This document shows, piece by piece, positions 6,888 to 16,394 of a stretch of 64,000 nt of DNA; position 1 is the stretch's first letter, and every line of letters starts with the position of its first letter. Source of the stretch: Thiorhodospira sibirica ATCC 700588 (GTDB lineage Bacteria > Pseudomonadota > Gammaproteobacteria > Ectothiorhodospirales > Ectothiorhodospiraceae); NCBI RefSeq assembly GCF_000227725.2, contig NZ_MU255056.1:977491-1041490 (forward strand), read 5' to 3'. The notes under the pieces were generated by a model. That model was given only the letters and a program-made list of their open reading frames with translations. It searched no databases and was not told the DNA's origin. The position numbers were made by a program, and so were the translations under genes.

Positions 6888-7997
6888 TTACAGGCGAATC
6901 GGCATGATCACATAGGCGACATTGTCGTCACCCGGCGGCTTGAGCAGGCCGGAGGATTCCGGATCGCGGAAGAAGATGTCAACGCTGTCGCTTTCCAGGG
7001 CATTCAAGGCATCGAGAAAATAATTGACGTTAAAACCGATCTCCAGCCCATCACCGGGGTAGCGGGCTTCCAGTTCTTCCTCGCCCTCATCTTCGTCCAG
7101 TCCGTGCGTTTTGAGCTTGAGCAAATTTTCGCTGATCACTAAACGAATGCCGCATACCCGGGTTTTATCGGTGTACAGAATCAGCATGCGCTTGAGCGCT
7201 TTGATCAGGGCGGTTTTATCGACGTTGAGAATCTGGTCATATTTGCGGGGAATCACCCGTTCATAGTCAGGGAAACGGCCATCAATCAGTTTGCAGGTGA
7301 AGCGCAGGCCGGGAAAGTGCAAGCGCAGGTGGTTGCTGCCCAGGTGAACCTCGATGTGGGATTCTTCGTTGGGGGAGAGCAGGCGCAAGAGTTCCTGCAC
7401 CCCTTTGCGCGGGATGATGGCCTGGCGGACTTCCTCGGTTTCAATCTCTTTGGGCAGATCGCATAAAGACAGGCGATGGCCATCGGTGGCCACGCAGCGT
7501 ATCAGGTTTTTGCGCGTTTCCAGCAGGATGCCGTTGAGGTAGTAGCGAACATCTTGATTGGCCATCGCAAAGGCGGTGCCTTGCAACAGGTGTTTGAATT
7601 CCTTTTCGTTCATCTGCCAGTGATCATTGGCCTCGATTTCATCAAGCACCGGAAAATCATCCACCGGCAGCGTGGCAAGGCTAAAGCGCGATTTGCCGCC
7701 GATGATGGTGGCTTTGTTGCCCTCTACGGTGAGCCTGATCTCGGTGTTGGCAGGCAGGGATTTGCAGATGTCGAGCAGTTTGCGGGCCGGCAGGGTGGCC
7801 ATGCCGGGCGTATCTACCGGGTGGGCAAAGGAGGCGACGAGTTCAACTTCAAGGTCAGTGCCGGTGAGCTGAATGTGATCAGCTTCTGCCTTGATGAGTA
7901 CATTACTGAGGACTTGCAGGGTTTGCTTGGCTTCAATGGCACCAAAGACCTGGGTCAGCGGGCCAAGTAATGTTTCGCGGGATATGGCAAGTTTCAT
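6888..7997 (-). CDS. dnaN: DNA polymerase III beta sliding clamp
   Basis: 369 residues from ATG 7997 (MKLAISRETLLGPL), close to the usual 366. Three tandem clamp domains are present: LQVLSNVLIKAEADHIQLTGTD, then DGHRLSLCDLP, then YLDALNALESDSVDIFFRD-like sequence, ending in the conserved VAYVIMPIRL that forms the peptide-binding pocket. The clamp encircles DNA and tethers polymerases. The frame stays open upstream to 8054, but MKLAISRE is the family start. Unlike the typical dnaA-dnaN-recF order, no dnaA lies upstream. Confidence 0.95.
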   Translation of the reverse strand: MKLAISRETLLGPLTQVFGAIEAKQTLQVLSNVLIKAEADHIQLTGTDLEVELVASFAHPVDTPGMATLPARKLLDICKSLPANTEIRLTVEGNKATIIGGKSRFSLATLPVDDFPVLDEIEANDHWQMNEKEFKHLLQGTAFAMANQDVRYYLNGILLETRKNLIRCVATDGHRLSLCDLPKEIETEEVRQAIIPRKGVQELLRLLSPNEESHIEVHLGSNHLRLHFPGLRFTCKLIDGRFPDYERVIPRKYDQILNVDKTALIKALKRMLILYTDKTRVCGIRLVISENLLKLKTHGLDEDEGEEELEARYPGDGLEIGFNVNYFLDALNALESDSVDIFFRDPESSGLLKPPGDDNVAYVIMPIRL

Positions 7998-8115
7998 CAG
8001 TTTGCGCGGGATATCCGGGCCGTTGGGCGCGGGGAGCGCAGCACCGCCCTGCACAAGCAGGTTAGGCCGCCCTCAATCCCGATCCTCCATCAGTTTTGGG
8101 GTTGGATAAAAGAAT

Positions 8116-8177
8116 CTGGGAGCCCCGGCCTGGCACGACAGCAACGCCGTGTGCCGTGACTGTGCCGGGGCTCCCAG
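8116..8177 (-). terminator. 14-bp inverted repeat downstream of the macroglobulin gene
   Basis: CTGGGAGCCCCGGC (8116-8129) pairs perfectly with GCCGGGGCTCCCAG (8164-8177). The 34-base loop can form a second CACG/CGTG stem. It follows the stop of the macroglobulin gene by 33 bases on the minus strand, then ATTCTTTTATCC, so a terminator role is plausible. The CTGGGAGC arm recurs at 38031-38052, 41745-41770 and 44252-44339. Confidence 0.55.
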
Positions 8178-8210
8178 GAAAGAATGGGTAGAGTGGCTAT
8201 TTTAGCAAAT

Positions 8211-11200
8211 TTATGGGGCGGGCAGAATTTTCACGCGGGCGCCTGCGGTACGGGCATGGGCGCTGGGCGCATACATATCCTCCACAAATGACGGCGGCAG
8301 CGCATATTCACCGGGCGTTACGGCGCGCATCAGGTAAGCCACTTTAAATTGATTATCCTCCTGGCTTAAATCCAGCTGGGCAATAAAGCGATCATCGCGC
8401 AGATCCACATGTACCACCCCGGTGCTTTGGGTGGCCTCTGGATCAATCAGGCCGGTCAGCGTCTCGCCAAGCCAGGCCAGATCACGCAGATTTGCCCCAC
8501 CTAAAGCGGCATTTTCCAGCTCAAAACCAGCGGCGAGCAGATCAACCACCAGCAGTCGCCGAGCGGGCAGATAAGGGCGTTGCATCTGTCCTTCAAGCAC
8601 CGCAACCACCACCTCGTTTTGCGAAAGCTGCTCCAGTGTCAGCGGCGTGCCTTCGCGGGTGTAGAACTGGCGGCTGAGTTGCAGGCCGTGGCTGCTGGGG
8701 CCACTGTCATTGAGCGGGAAACCGGCAGTGCTTAAAGCGTAATACAGCGCCTGGGTGCCATTCTGGCTAAGGGTTATCCCCTGACGCAGACGGTCAACCG
8801 GCAGGGCGCTGAGCCAGATGCCTTGCGTGACCTGCTGGCGCTGTCCATCCAGGGTAAATTCAAAGGCAGCACTGCGGGATTTGAGATGGTGAGCGGCGAC
8901 TAACAGCCAGGCCATTTCCTGAGTGCTGACGGCCATGTTCGGCTGATAGCGTTCCTGTAGCTGTGTTGCCAGCTCAAAGAGCGTTTCAACTGGGCGCTGA
9001 CTGACTGCCGCCAAGGCCAATAAGGCCGCCCGATCACGCAGATCCGAGCCATAGGTGCGATAAATCCATGTCCCGCTGGCCGTTTCCTGATGGCCGTATG
9101 CGGCGTTGAAGGCGTTATCAGCACGGGCGCTGTCACCGGCGTGGGTCAGTGCCGCGCCCAGATGGGCCTTGGCCATGCGAGTCGGCAGTGCCGCCAGATA
9201 GGTATCGGCAAAATGACGCAGTTCAGCGGTCTTGCTGGTGCCGCTGTGGGCGAGCACATAATGGGCATAGCTCACCGCTGGTAGTTGTGCCGACTCAAAA
9301 TCACCGGAGGCCACCGCCCGTCCGAGAAAGGCCAAACCGCGCCGATAGCTGGCTTCATTGATGGAAACACCGACCTGCTGCGCCTGTTGCAAGAAATCCA
9401 GGGCATAGGCACTGAGCCAAAGATCGGCAGGGCCGCCGGATGACCATAAACCAAAGCCCCCTTCGGCATTTTGCATCGCTTCGATGCGCGCAATCGCTTG
9501 CTGGATGCCGCGATGGGTGGCCGGGGGCTGTTCCGTGTGCCAGTAGAGCAAGGGCAGCGCCCGGCTGGTTACCTGCTCCAGACAGCCATAGGGATACTGC
9601 TGCAGCTGCTTGAGCAGACTCGCTACATCCACCGTCGGCACGCTGGCCAGCAAGATGCTGGCGCGGGCCTGGTCTGGGTGTACATCGCTAAGCAGTTCAG
9701 GATCAATGCGCAGGGCTTCGCCGGGTTGCAGGTAGCCGCTGCGGGTGCGGGTGATGAAGGCGTGCGCCGGTCTGACGCTCAGGTCCCAATGGCGTTCAAT
9801 CGCCATCGCATCAGGGCCTTGCAGCTGCAGATGTAATTGTCCGTCGCCGATTTGCCGGGCGTGAACGCGCACATCCATCCAGGCGCGTTGCTCCGGGAGG
9901 AGGTTCAGCGTCAAGGTGCTCTGGGCGGCGATGACCTCACCATCTCCGGCCAAACTGACCGTATACGTCCCCGCCGGGGCATCCAGCGCCGTCAGACTCA
10001 GACGCACATCGGCGGCATCGCCCGGCGCCAGAAAGCGCGGCAAGGACGGTTCGGCAATCAGCGGATCACGCACAAGTACGGTGGTTTGTGCGCTGCCTAC
10101 GGCCTCGGCATTAAACGCCACCGCCATCAGGCGCAAACGCCCGTTAAAATCAGGAATATCCAGCGTGACCTCGCCATATCCCTTGGCATCCAGTGCCACC
10201 ACCCCGCTAAACAAAGACACCACTCGCGAGCTGCGCTTACCCAGGGCAGCCAGATTTTCTGCGCCGATGTCGCCGCCGGTGCGGATACTGCCGGGATTGC
10301 CCAGCCAACCATCCAGCAGGCGACCATACAGATCACGTATCTCCACCCCAAGCTGGCGCTTGCCATAATAGTGCGCTGCCGGGTCAGGGGCACGATAGGC
10401 GGTGATTTGTAACACCGCATCATCCACCGCTGCCAAGGTCATGCTGGCCGGACCGCTATGGCCCTTGACCTGCACCGGAATTACCACCGACTGGCGGGGC
10501 GTGATCTGTTCAGGTGCGGTGAGCGTCACATCCAGCGTGCGCGGGCTACGATCCATCGCCAGCCAGGCCAAGCCCACTGCCCGCGCCGGACCTCTGCTCG
10601 CCCCAGCCTGGGCGGGTCGCAAGGCCGTGGCGGTGATGTAAGCCCCGGCCTGCCAATCGCCCACCGGCAAAAGAAACTCGGCGCCTTCGGCAGGCACCTG
10701 GGCACGATAGACCCCGCGCACCCCGTCGTTTAATACCGCCAAGACCACCTCACCGGCAAAGGGCGGCACCAAGCGTACCTTGGCTTTTTCACCCGGCAGA
10801 TACTGCGCCTTATCCAGAGTCACCTGCATCTTGTCAGGAGTCTGTGTGGCCTGCCCGGTGCTGCCATAGCCCACGCTAAAGGCAAAACTGCTCACCGCAC
10901 CGCTGTGCGGGTCTTTGATCTCCAGCCGATAATGCCCCCAGTCTTGCTGCAGTCTCAGCGTGCCGGGCTGCTCTGCCGTCCCGGTCTGTATCTTCCCGGA
11001 ACTGAGATAACGGTCGGTGCTGACCGTGCGATAAGCCCAGTGCTCATGATCACGATACCAAAAGTAATCCCGCACCTCTTCATACAAGACCCACTCCAGC
11101 GGATAGGCAGACATGGCCTCACCTTGGCTTGACAGCGCAATGATGGCAAATTCAGCCGCCTGATTCAGGCCAATTTCCCCCTCGCCCCATAAGGGCCGCA

Positions 11201-13451
11201 CCCCGATCATAGGACGCTGCGGGGCTACCGCCATGCGCAATGAACGATTAACAGGCCGACCGCCCTCTTCAAACAGGGTCACCCGCAGCCGTGCCTCCAG
11301 AGGGCGAGAGCTCTCGGGCAAGGTATTCAGTAGCAGCGCCAGACGGGACTGCCCTTGGGCATCGGTTGCAGGCACCGTCAGGCTGTGGCGAAAGGGTGTC
11401 CAGGATTCATCGGCACGGCCGAAATGATAGCCCGGATAGCCTTCCAGCGAGCCTTGCTGCGCCTCAATGAGCAGTTCTGCTTCACCGCGCAAACCCGCTG
11501 CCACGGCCCCATAAAGAAAACGCGCCGCAATCTCCACCGCTAGCGGTTGGCCGGGGATCAGTTGCGGGGCCTCGGCACTGACATTAAACTCCACCAGAGG
11601 CGGGACAAAATCCTCGACCTGAAAGGCCGTCTGCCCCACCGGTTCAGCCTCAGGATCAAGATGCAGATGCAGGCGCCACAGTCCTGTAGGAGCGCGCTCA
11701 TCCATGGGCAAACTGAGCGCGTGGGCGCCGCCGGGATTTGCCGCCAGGGATAAACGCCGACTCTCCACCCCATCCGGGCGCAACACCCGCAAGGTAGCGG
11801 GCAGCTCGCTCAGGGCCTTGGCATTGGCATCGCGCAACAACACGCTGGCGTGTACCGTCTCGCCAGGCCGATAAATCCCTCGCTCGGTATACATAAACGC
11901 ATCTACCGCCCCCGGCGAAGGACGGCCACTCACACCGCGATCCGCCAAATCAAAGGCCGGTTGAGTCAGCTCAAGCAGGGCAAAATCCCCGTCTTTGGAC
12001 AGCGCCGTCAGGGCCACCGGCTCTGCGCCCAGCGTACCGCGCAACAGCCCCGCGCTCAAACGCGCCACCCCGTTGGCATCTGTCGTCGCTGTGCCCAAAA
12101 CGCGGTTACTGCGGCTCAGCAGTGTCAGGCGGACATCCGCCAAGGCCTTGCCCGTGGCCAGGGAATTTGCCACCACCGTCAGCCCGTCATGCCCCCAATA
12201 ACTGATTAAACCGGTATCCGAGACCAGCACCCACTGCGTGATCGGTTCATAATAGCGGGCATCGTCTTCATGCAACTCCGCCGCCAGCAGATAAATCCCC
12301 GGCTCAGGACGACTGAGCAACTGGCCGATGGGAAAAGCTGTCGTCGTCTCGCGGTTGCGTTCCCCCGGCGTCTCCAGCGCACCCTCCCAGACCTTTTCAG
12401 CGCGCTCCGCTTTAAAATCCTCCAGCATCCAGTAATACAGGCTTTGCCCCAGACGATCGCGGTTAATCTCCTCGACCAGATTACGATCCGTGACCCGCCA
12501 GAGCGACAGCTGTACCGCATCGGTATTCACCGTAACCATCGGAACCCCCTGGCTGCCGACCTTGGGCAAGACATAGCGCTGGCCACGAAAGAAAATCGCC
12601 GGTTCGCGATCGGGAACCATCATGCGCTGTGTCGTACTACTCACGGTTGCGCTGCCTGCAGCAGAGGTCAGACCCGGCAACACCGTAACCGCATACTCCA
12701 CGCCGTGACGCACCCCTTCCAGGCACAGCATCATCTCCTCAGTGCGCACCACATAATCCAGCTCCGGCGCAATGCGCAAATAATCTTTATAATTCAGTGC
12801 CTGCATATTTTGCAGACCGCGATTAAAACGCAAACACAACTGCGGATGATCACGTTCCGCCTCGGCCGTCATCTCCTGCACCCCAAAGGGATGTGCTTTA
12901 AGCAACTGCTCCAGTGCGGCCTTCGCAGCGCTGGCTTGGGCATCCAGCGCCAGTATCTGACGCAAGGCCAGCTCGGCCTCATGAAAATGACTGCGCTGAC
13001 GCTGTGCTTCGGCCAACAGGCTCAGCGCCCTGACCTGTTCGGCGGTTTGCGTACTGCTGCGATAGGCGCCATACGCCGCCACCGCCGCATGAAAACGATG
13101 ATCCGCCTGCTGCCACTCATATTCCGGCGTGATATATAAATGCCCCTGCGCCAGCAACAGCCACGCCTCAACCGCATGACGATCCAAGGCCAGCGCCGTA
13201 TTCGCGGCAGTGATCAACGACGCCCAGGATTTTTGCGCCAGGGCCTTGTGCGCGCTACTCAGCGCCTGGGAAAAATCCCCCGGCGCCGTACGCCCCGCCG
13301 CATCTTTAAGCTGCGCCTGCCACAGCGTCTCCAGCGCCTGATCATGATAGCCAAGCCCCCCCGCACCCGCCTGGCCTGCCTGCAGCGTCGCCGCAGAAAA
13401 CCACAACAGACCCACAAGACACAGCAGCACACCACATCCACGCATCGACAT
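8211..13451 (-). CDS. Bacterial alpha-2-macroglobulin (MG1/ECAM type) with thioester
   Basis: About 1746 residues from ATG 13451, chosen because GGGAGG lies 7 bases upstream and the protein then opens with a signal peptide (RGCGVLLCLVGLLWFSAATLQA). A TPR-like N-terminal region precedes the repeated MG domains (SLPMDERAPTGLWRL, YRPGETVHASVLLRD). The thioester motif YGCLEQ is at about C1290-Q1293, followed by the alpha/alpha thioester domain (AEGGFGLW). This makes it like E. coli ECAM (YfhM), not YfaS, which lacks the motif. These periplasmic proteins trap attacking proteases. No lipobox cysteine is seen, and the usual partner pbpC is not adjacent. Confidence 0.9.
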   Translation of the reverse strand: MSMRGCGVLLCLVGLLWFSAATLQAGQAGAGGLGYHDQALETLWQAQLKDAAGRTAPGDFSQALSSAHKALAQKSWASLITAANTALALDRHAVEAWLLLAQGHLYITPEYEWQQADHRFHAAVAAYGAYRSSTQTAEQVRALSLLAEAQRQRSHFHEAELALRQILALDAQASAAKAALEQLLKAHPFGVQEMTAEAERDHPQLCLRFNRGLQNMQALNYKDYLRIAPELDYVVRTEEMMLCLEGVRHGVEYAVTVLPGLTSAAGSATVSSTTQRMMVPDREPAIFFRGQRYVLPKVGSQGVPMVTVNTDAVQLSLWRVTDRNLVEEINRDRLGQSLYYWMLEDFKAERAEKVWEGALETPGERNRETTTAFPIGQLLSRPEPGIYLLAAELHEDDARYYEPITQWVLVSDTGLISYWGHDGLTVVANSLATGKALADVRLTLLSRSNRVLGTATTDANGVARLSAGLLRGTLGAEPVALTALSKDGDFALLELTQPAFDLADRGVSGRPSPGAVDAFMYTERGIYRPGETVHASVLLRDANAKALSELPATLRVLRPDGVESRRLSLAANPGGAHALSLPMDERAPTGLWRLHLHLDPEAEPVGQTAFQVEDFVPPLVEFNVSAEAPQLIPGQPLAVEIAARFLYGAVAAGLRGEAELLIEAQQGSLEGYPGYHFGRADESWTPFRHSLTVPATDAQGQSRLALLLNTLPESSRPLEARLRVTLFEEGGRPVNRSLRMAVAPQRPMIGVRPLWGEGEIGLNQAAEFAIIALSSQGEAMSAYPLEWVLYEEVRDYFWYRDHEHWAYRTVSTDRYLSSGKIQTGTAEQPGTLRLQQDWGHYRLEIKDPHSGAVSSFAFSVGYGSTGQATQTPDKMQVTLDKAQYLPGEKAKVRLVPPFAGEVVLAVLNDGVRGVYRAQVPAEGAEFLLPVGDWQAGAYITATALRPAQAGASRGPARAVGLAWLAMDRSPRTLDVTLTAPEQITPRQSVVIPVQVKGHSGPASMTLAAVDDAVLQITAYRAPDPAAHYYGKRQLGVEIRDLYGRLLDGWLGNPGSIRTGGDIGAENLAALGKRSSRVVSLFSGVVALDAKGYGEVTLDIPDFNGRLRLMAVAFNAEAVGSAQTTVLVRDPLIAEPSLPRFLAPGDAADVRLSLTALDAPAGTYTVSLAGDGEVIAAQSTLTLNLLPEQRAWMDVRVHARQIGDGQLHLQLQGPDAMAIERHWDLSVRPAHAFITRTRSGYLQPGEALRIDPELLSDVHPDQARASILLASVPTVDVASLLKQLQQYPYGCLEQVTSRALPLLYWHTEQPPATHRGIQQAIARIEAMQNAEGGFGLWSSGGPADLWLSAYALDFLQQAQQVGVSINEASYRRGLAFLGRAVASGDFESAQLPAVSYAHYVLAHSGTSKTAELRHFADTYLAALPTRMAKAHLGAALTHAGDSARADNAFNAAYGHQETASGTWIYRTYGSDLRDRAALLALAAVSQRPVETLFELATQLQERYQPNMAVSTQEMAWLLVAAHHLKSRSAAFEFTLDGQRQQVTQGIWLSALPVDRLRQGITLSQNGTQALYYALSTAGFPLNDSGPSSHGLQLSRQFYTREGTPLTLEQLSQNEVVVAVLEGQMQRPYLPARRLLVVDLLAAGFELENAALGGANLRDLAWLGETLTGLIDPEATQSTGVVHVDLRDDRFIAQLDLSQEDNQFKVAYLMRAVTPGEYALPPSFVEDMYAPSAHARTAGARVKILPAP

Positions 13452-13598
13452 CACACCGCCTCCCGGCACCCGCCGCACATTCAAAGAGTTAACCAAGCTT
13501 AGAACACATACTACCCATAAAACTGTGAGGTACGTCCGATTCATCCAGCGTAGGACGTGAAAACACCATTGAAACAGAGGCTGCTTGCCGAAGCGCGG

Positions 13599-15107
13599 TC
13601 AAGGGGGTGTGCGCAGTGACTGCAATGCGGCTCCAGAGATCACTCCTCGCACCTGCGTCAGCACGTCGCTGGCCAGTAGCCCTTGCATCCCTGCAGCGGC
13701 GGCTTGATCGGCGGCGCTGGCATGTAGACAGACCCCGGCGCAGGCGCTGGCCGTTAGGCGGCGGCCTTGGGCCAGCAGGCCGGTGATGAGGCCGGTGAGA
13801 ACATCGCCCATACCGCCGCTGGCCATGCCGGGATTGCCGGCGCTGCACAGCCAGCGCTGGGGGCCGTCGGTGATCAGGGTGCCGCTGCCTTTAAGGACGC
13901 ACACGCCGCCATAGCGGGCGGCAATACGTTCCGCTGCCGTAAAGCGCGCCGCCTGCACGGCACGGGCATCGGTCTCCCCCAGCAAGCGGGCGGCTTCACC
14001 GGGATGCGGGGTGAGTATCCACGAGTCACGGCGTATGGGCTGCTGTGCCAGCAGATTCAAGGCATCGGCATCAACGACCATCGGCAAATGACTTGCCAGT
14101 GCCTGCTCCCACAGCATACGGCTCCAGCGATCCTGACCTAATCCCGGTCCCATGGCGATAACTGTGGCGCGCTTGAGCAGGGGGGCCAGCTCTGCGCTGC
14201 GCACAATCCCATGGCTCATCAGTTCGGGGCACGCCTGGGCAATCAATGCGGCATGATCCGGGTGAGTGGCCACACTCACCAGCCCCGCACCTGCCCGTGC
14301 TGCCGCCTCCGCACACAACCGCACCGCGCCTGACATCCCCGGCGCACCGCCAATCGCCAACACATGGCCAAAATGCCCTTTGTGGGCGCTGGCCACTCGC
14401 GGTGTGAGAAAATCAGCCAGGCGCTGCCGATCCAGACGTTGCGCATAAGGCGGCAGGGCGGTATAGACCTCGGGCGGTGCGCCCAGCCCATCCCATAAGA
14501 CGGTGCCGCTATGCGCCTGCCCTTCGGCGGTGAATAAACCGGGCTTGAGGGCGATAAAGCTCAGCGTCAGGTTGGCCTTGACCGCCGTACCAAGCACCGC
14601 CCCCTGATCGGCATCCAGCCCGGAAGGAACATCCAGTGCAAATACCGGGCAGGAGCTTTGATTGATGGCCTCAATCCATTGAGCCAAAAGGCCGCTGACC
14701 GGGCGCTGTAATCCAGTACCCAGCAAGGCATCCACCACGAGATCTGCGCCAGCGAGTGCTGTGTGCAGGTCATCGTGTGCTTTTCCGCCGGCTTCGTGCC
14801 ACGCCTTGCGGGCCTGTGACGCGGCCTCTGGCAGGCGTTCCGGCGGCCCCCATTCCAGCACCCGCACCTCAAAGCCCACCGCGAGCGCCAGCCGGGCCAG
14901 CACATAGCCATCACCGCCATTATTTCCCGGTCCGCACAGGATGCTCAGGCGGCGGGCTTTGGGCCATTGGGTGCGTACCGTGGCAAAGGCTGCCTGTCCC
15001 GCCTTGCACATTAGGGTATAGCCATCGATGGCGAGGGTTTGCAAGGTCAGGCGATCCAGTTCGCGCACCTGCCTGGCCGTGTACAGCGCATAAGGCAACA
15101 TGATCAA
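13599..15107 (-). CDS. nnr: Bifunctional NAD(P)H-hydrate epimerase / ADP-dependent dehydratase
   Basis: 502 residues in two domains. The N-terminal YjeF/NnrE epimerase (about 1-215) has CGPGNNGGDGYVLAR and DVPSGLDADQG. The C-terminal NnrD dehydratase (about 230-495, ribokinase fold) has GHFGHVLAIGGAPGMSGAV, LTPHPGEAARLL and the catalytic GNPGMASGGMGDVLTG. The enzyme repairs hydrated NADH and NADPH. It lies 29 bases downstream of moaC on the same strand, so the two are probably co-transcribed. The length is normal for the fused form. Confidence 0.93.
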   Translation of the reverse strand: MIMLPYALYTARQVRELDRLTLQTLAIDGYTLMCKAGQAAFATVRTQWPKARRLSILCGPGNNGGDGYVLARLALAVGFEVRVLEWGPPERLPEAASQARKAWHEAGGKAHDDLHTALAGADLVVDALLGTGLQRPVSGLLAQWIEAINQSSCPVFALDVPSGLDADQGAVLGTAVKANLTLSFIALKPGLFTAEGQAHSGTVLWDGLGAPPEVYTALPPYAQRLDRQRLADFLTPRVASAHKGHFGHVLAIGGAPGMSGAVRLCAEAAARAGAGLVSVATHPDHAALIAQACPELMSHGIVRSAELAPLLKRATVIAMGPGLGQDRWSRMLWEQALASHLPMVVDADALNLLAQQPIRRDSWILTPHPGEAARLLGETDARAVQAARFTAAERIAARYGGVCVLKGSGTLITDGPQRWLCSAGNPGMASGGMGDVLTGLITGLLAQGRRLTASACAGVCLHASAADQAAAAGMQGLLASDVLTQVRGVISGAALQSLRTPP

Positions 15108-15136
15108 AAAGCTCCTGGGCGTCAGTGATATTGAGC

Positions 15137-15649
15137 TTAGCGGGTCGGGCTTGGCGCGTCGAGGCGCTCATCAAAGGTGCCCGACCGGCCCCCCGCTTTG
15201 TGCAGCAGGCGGATATTGTCCATGCACATCTGCCGATCCACCGCTTTGCACATATCATAAACGGTGAGCAGAGCGACCTGCACCGCCGTGAGTGCTTCCA
15301 TTTCCACCCCGGTGGGGCCGTGGGTTTCGCAGCGCACCTGACATACGACGCCCGGCAGGGATTCATCCAGGCTAAAATCGACGGTGACATGGCTCAGGGC
15401 CAGCGGATGACATAAGGGCACCAGTTCGGCGGTTTTCTTGCTGCCCATTATCGCCGCCACGCGGGCAATGCCCAAGACATCGCCTTTTTTATGCGTTCCG
15501 GCCTGAATCAAGGCCAAGGTTTGCGGCTGCATGACAATCTGTCCGCTGGCAATGGCCACGCGGTGGGTACTGTCCTTGCCGCCGATATCGACGATCTGGG
15601 CATGCCCCTGGGGGGTGAAATGAGTCAGTGAGGATTTAGGCATAGTCAT
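15137..15649 (-). CDS. moaC: Cyclic pyranopterin monophosphate synthase
   Basis: 170 residues. MoaC converts the cyclic GTP product of MoaA to cPMP in molybdenum-cofactor synthesis. Visible signatures are [32 protein letters not shown] and [10 protein letters not shown], with the active-site lysine and aspartate of the DMCKAVD motif. The start is ATG 15649, with ATG 15643 also possible. It is first in an apparent two-gene unit with nnr and divergent from the tetraheme cytochrome operon, 117 bases away. Confidence 0.95.
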   Translation of the reverse strand: MTMPKSSLTHFTPQGHAQIVDIGGKDSTHRVAIASGQIVMQPQTLALIQAGTHKKGDVLGIARVAAIMGSKKTAELVPLCHPLALSHVTVDFSLDESLPGVVCQVRCETHGPTGVEMEALTAVQVALLTVYDMCKAVDRQMCMDNIRLLHKAGGRSGTFDERLDAPSPTR

Positions 15650-15766
15650 ATAAGAATTTAGTTATATCAGTATTTTTCACGATTATAATGAGTTTGATCA
15701 ATGACAAATCTGTGCGAGCGTTTGAGAATTCACCCTTTCGACTGTTTACGCAGGTAGGTTGCTCTT

Positions 15767-16387
15767 ATGTTTCCAAGCAAAAACTGGCAAACCATGATGC
15801 CATGGTGGCTTGTGCTGGTATTAACGGTGCTATCCGCGTCCGTTGCAAACGCACAACCCAGCGAAGCTCAGGCCGATGCACCCGCACGCCTTGCTGTGCA
15901 GACACCCTTTGAGATTGTTCCCCGCGAAGACCGCCTCACCTATTACCCGTGCATGGCCTGTCATCAGGTGATGGAGGTCAACTATCAAGAGCGCGATCTG
16001 GCACAGACCCCGCATCTTAAAGAACAGCCGCACGGCGAAGGGCGTTTTTGGTGCCTGACATGCCATGATCCCGAGGATCGTAACAGTCTGCGCACGCTCA
16101 AAGGTGAGCGGGTCGGCTTTAGCGAAACCCATCTGGTATGTGAGCAATGTCATTCGCATCGCGGCCAGGACTGGTTTCACGGCGCGCACGGCAAGCGGGT
16201 AGATAACTGGCAGGGTCAGCGTGCGATTTATACCTGCACGGAATGCCACGATCCGCACAATCCAGTGATTCCGCCCGGCCCGCCGGACCCACCGCCACCG
16301 ACACGCATCGGCTTCCCGCCGCCCCAGGATCACGGCATCAAACATGCGCCGATCTGGGAAACGGTGTTGAGCAATTCCCATCGCTAA
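15767..16387 (+). CDS. Periplasmic tetraheme cytochrome c
   Basis: 206 residues with a signal peptide (WWLVLVLTVLSASVANA, cut before QPSE). Four CXXCH heme sites are present: C62-H66 (CMACH), C96-H100 (CLTCH), C125-H129 (CEQCH) and C157-H161 (CTECH). The C-terminus is proline-rich (PPGPPDPPPPT). It is 7 bases upstream of a Tat-exported ferredoxin-like protein and an NrfD gene, so it is probably the electron-entry or exit subunit of a quinone-linked membrane complex. It resembles the heme subunit role of DsrJ or NrfB but matches neither in heme number. Substrate unknown. Confidence 0.85.
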   Translation: MFPSKNWQTMMPWWLVLVLTVLSASVANAQPSEAQADAPARLAVQTPFEIVPREDRLTYYPCMACHQVMEVNYQERDLAQTPHLKEQPHGEGRFWCLTCHDPEDRNSLRTLKGERVGFSETHLVCEQCHSHRGQDWFHGAHGKRVDNWQGQRAIYTCTECHDPHNPVIPPGPPDPPPPTRIGFPPPQDHGIKHAPIWETVLSNSHR

Positions 16388-16394
16388 AGGTTGC

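Noticed and set aside
7998..8210. Possible replication origin next to dnaN
   Set aside because: No cluster of TTATCCACA-like boxes and no AT-rich unwinding region is seen.
12270..13139. Open frame (289 codons) opposite the macroglobulin gene
   Set aside because: Gln/Arg/His-rich shadow of a well-supported gene, with no ribosome site or family pattern.
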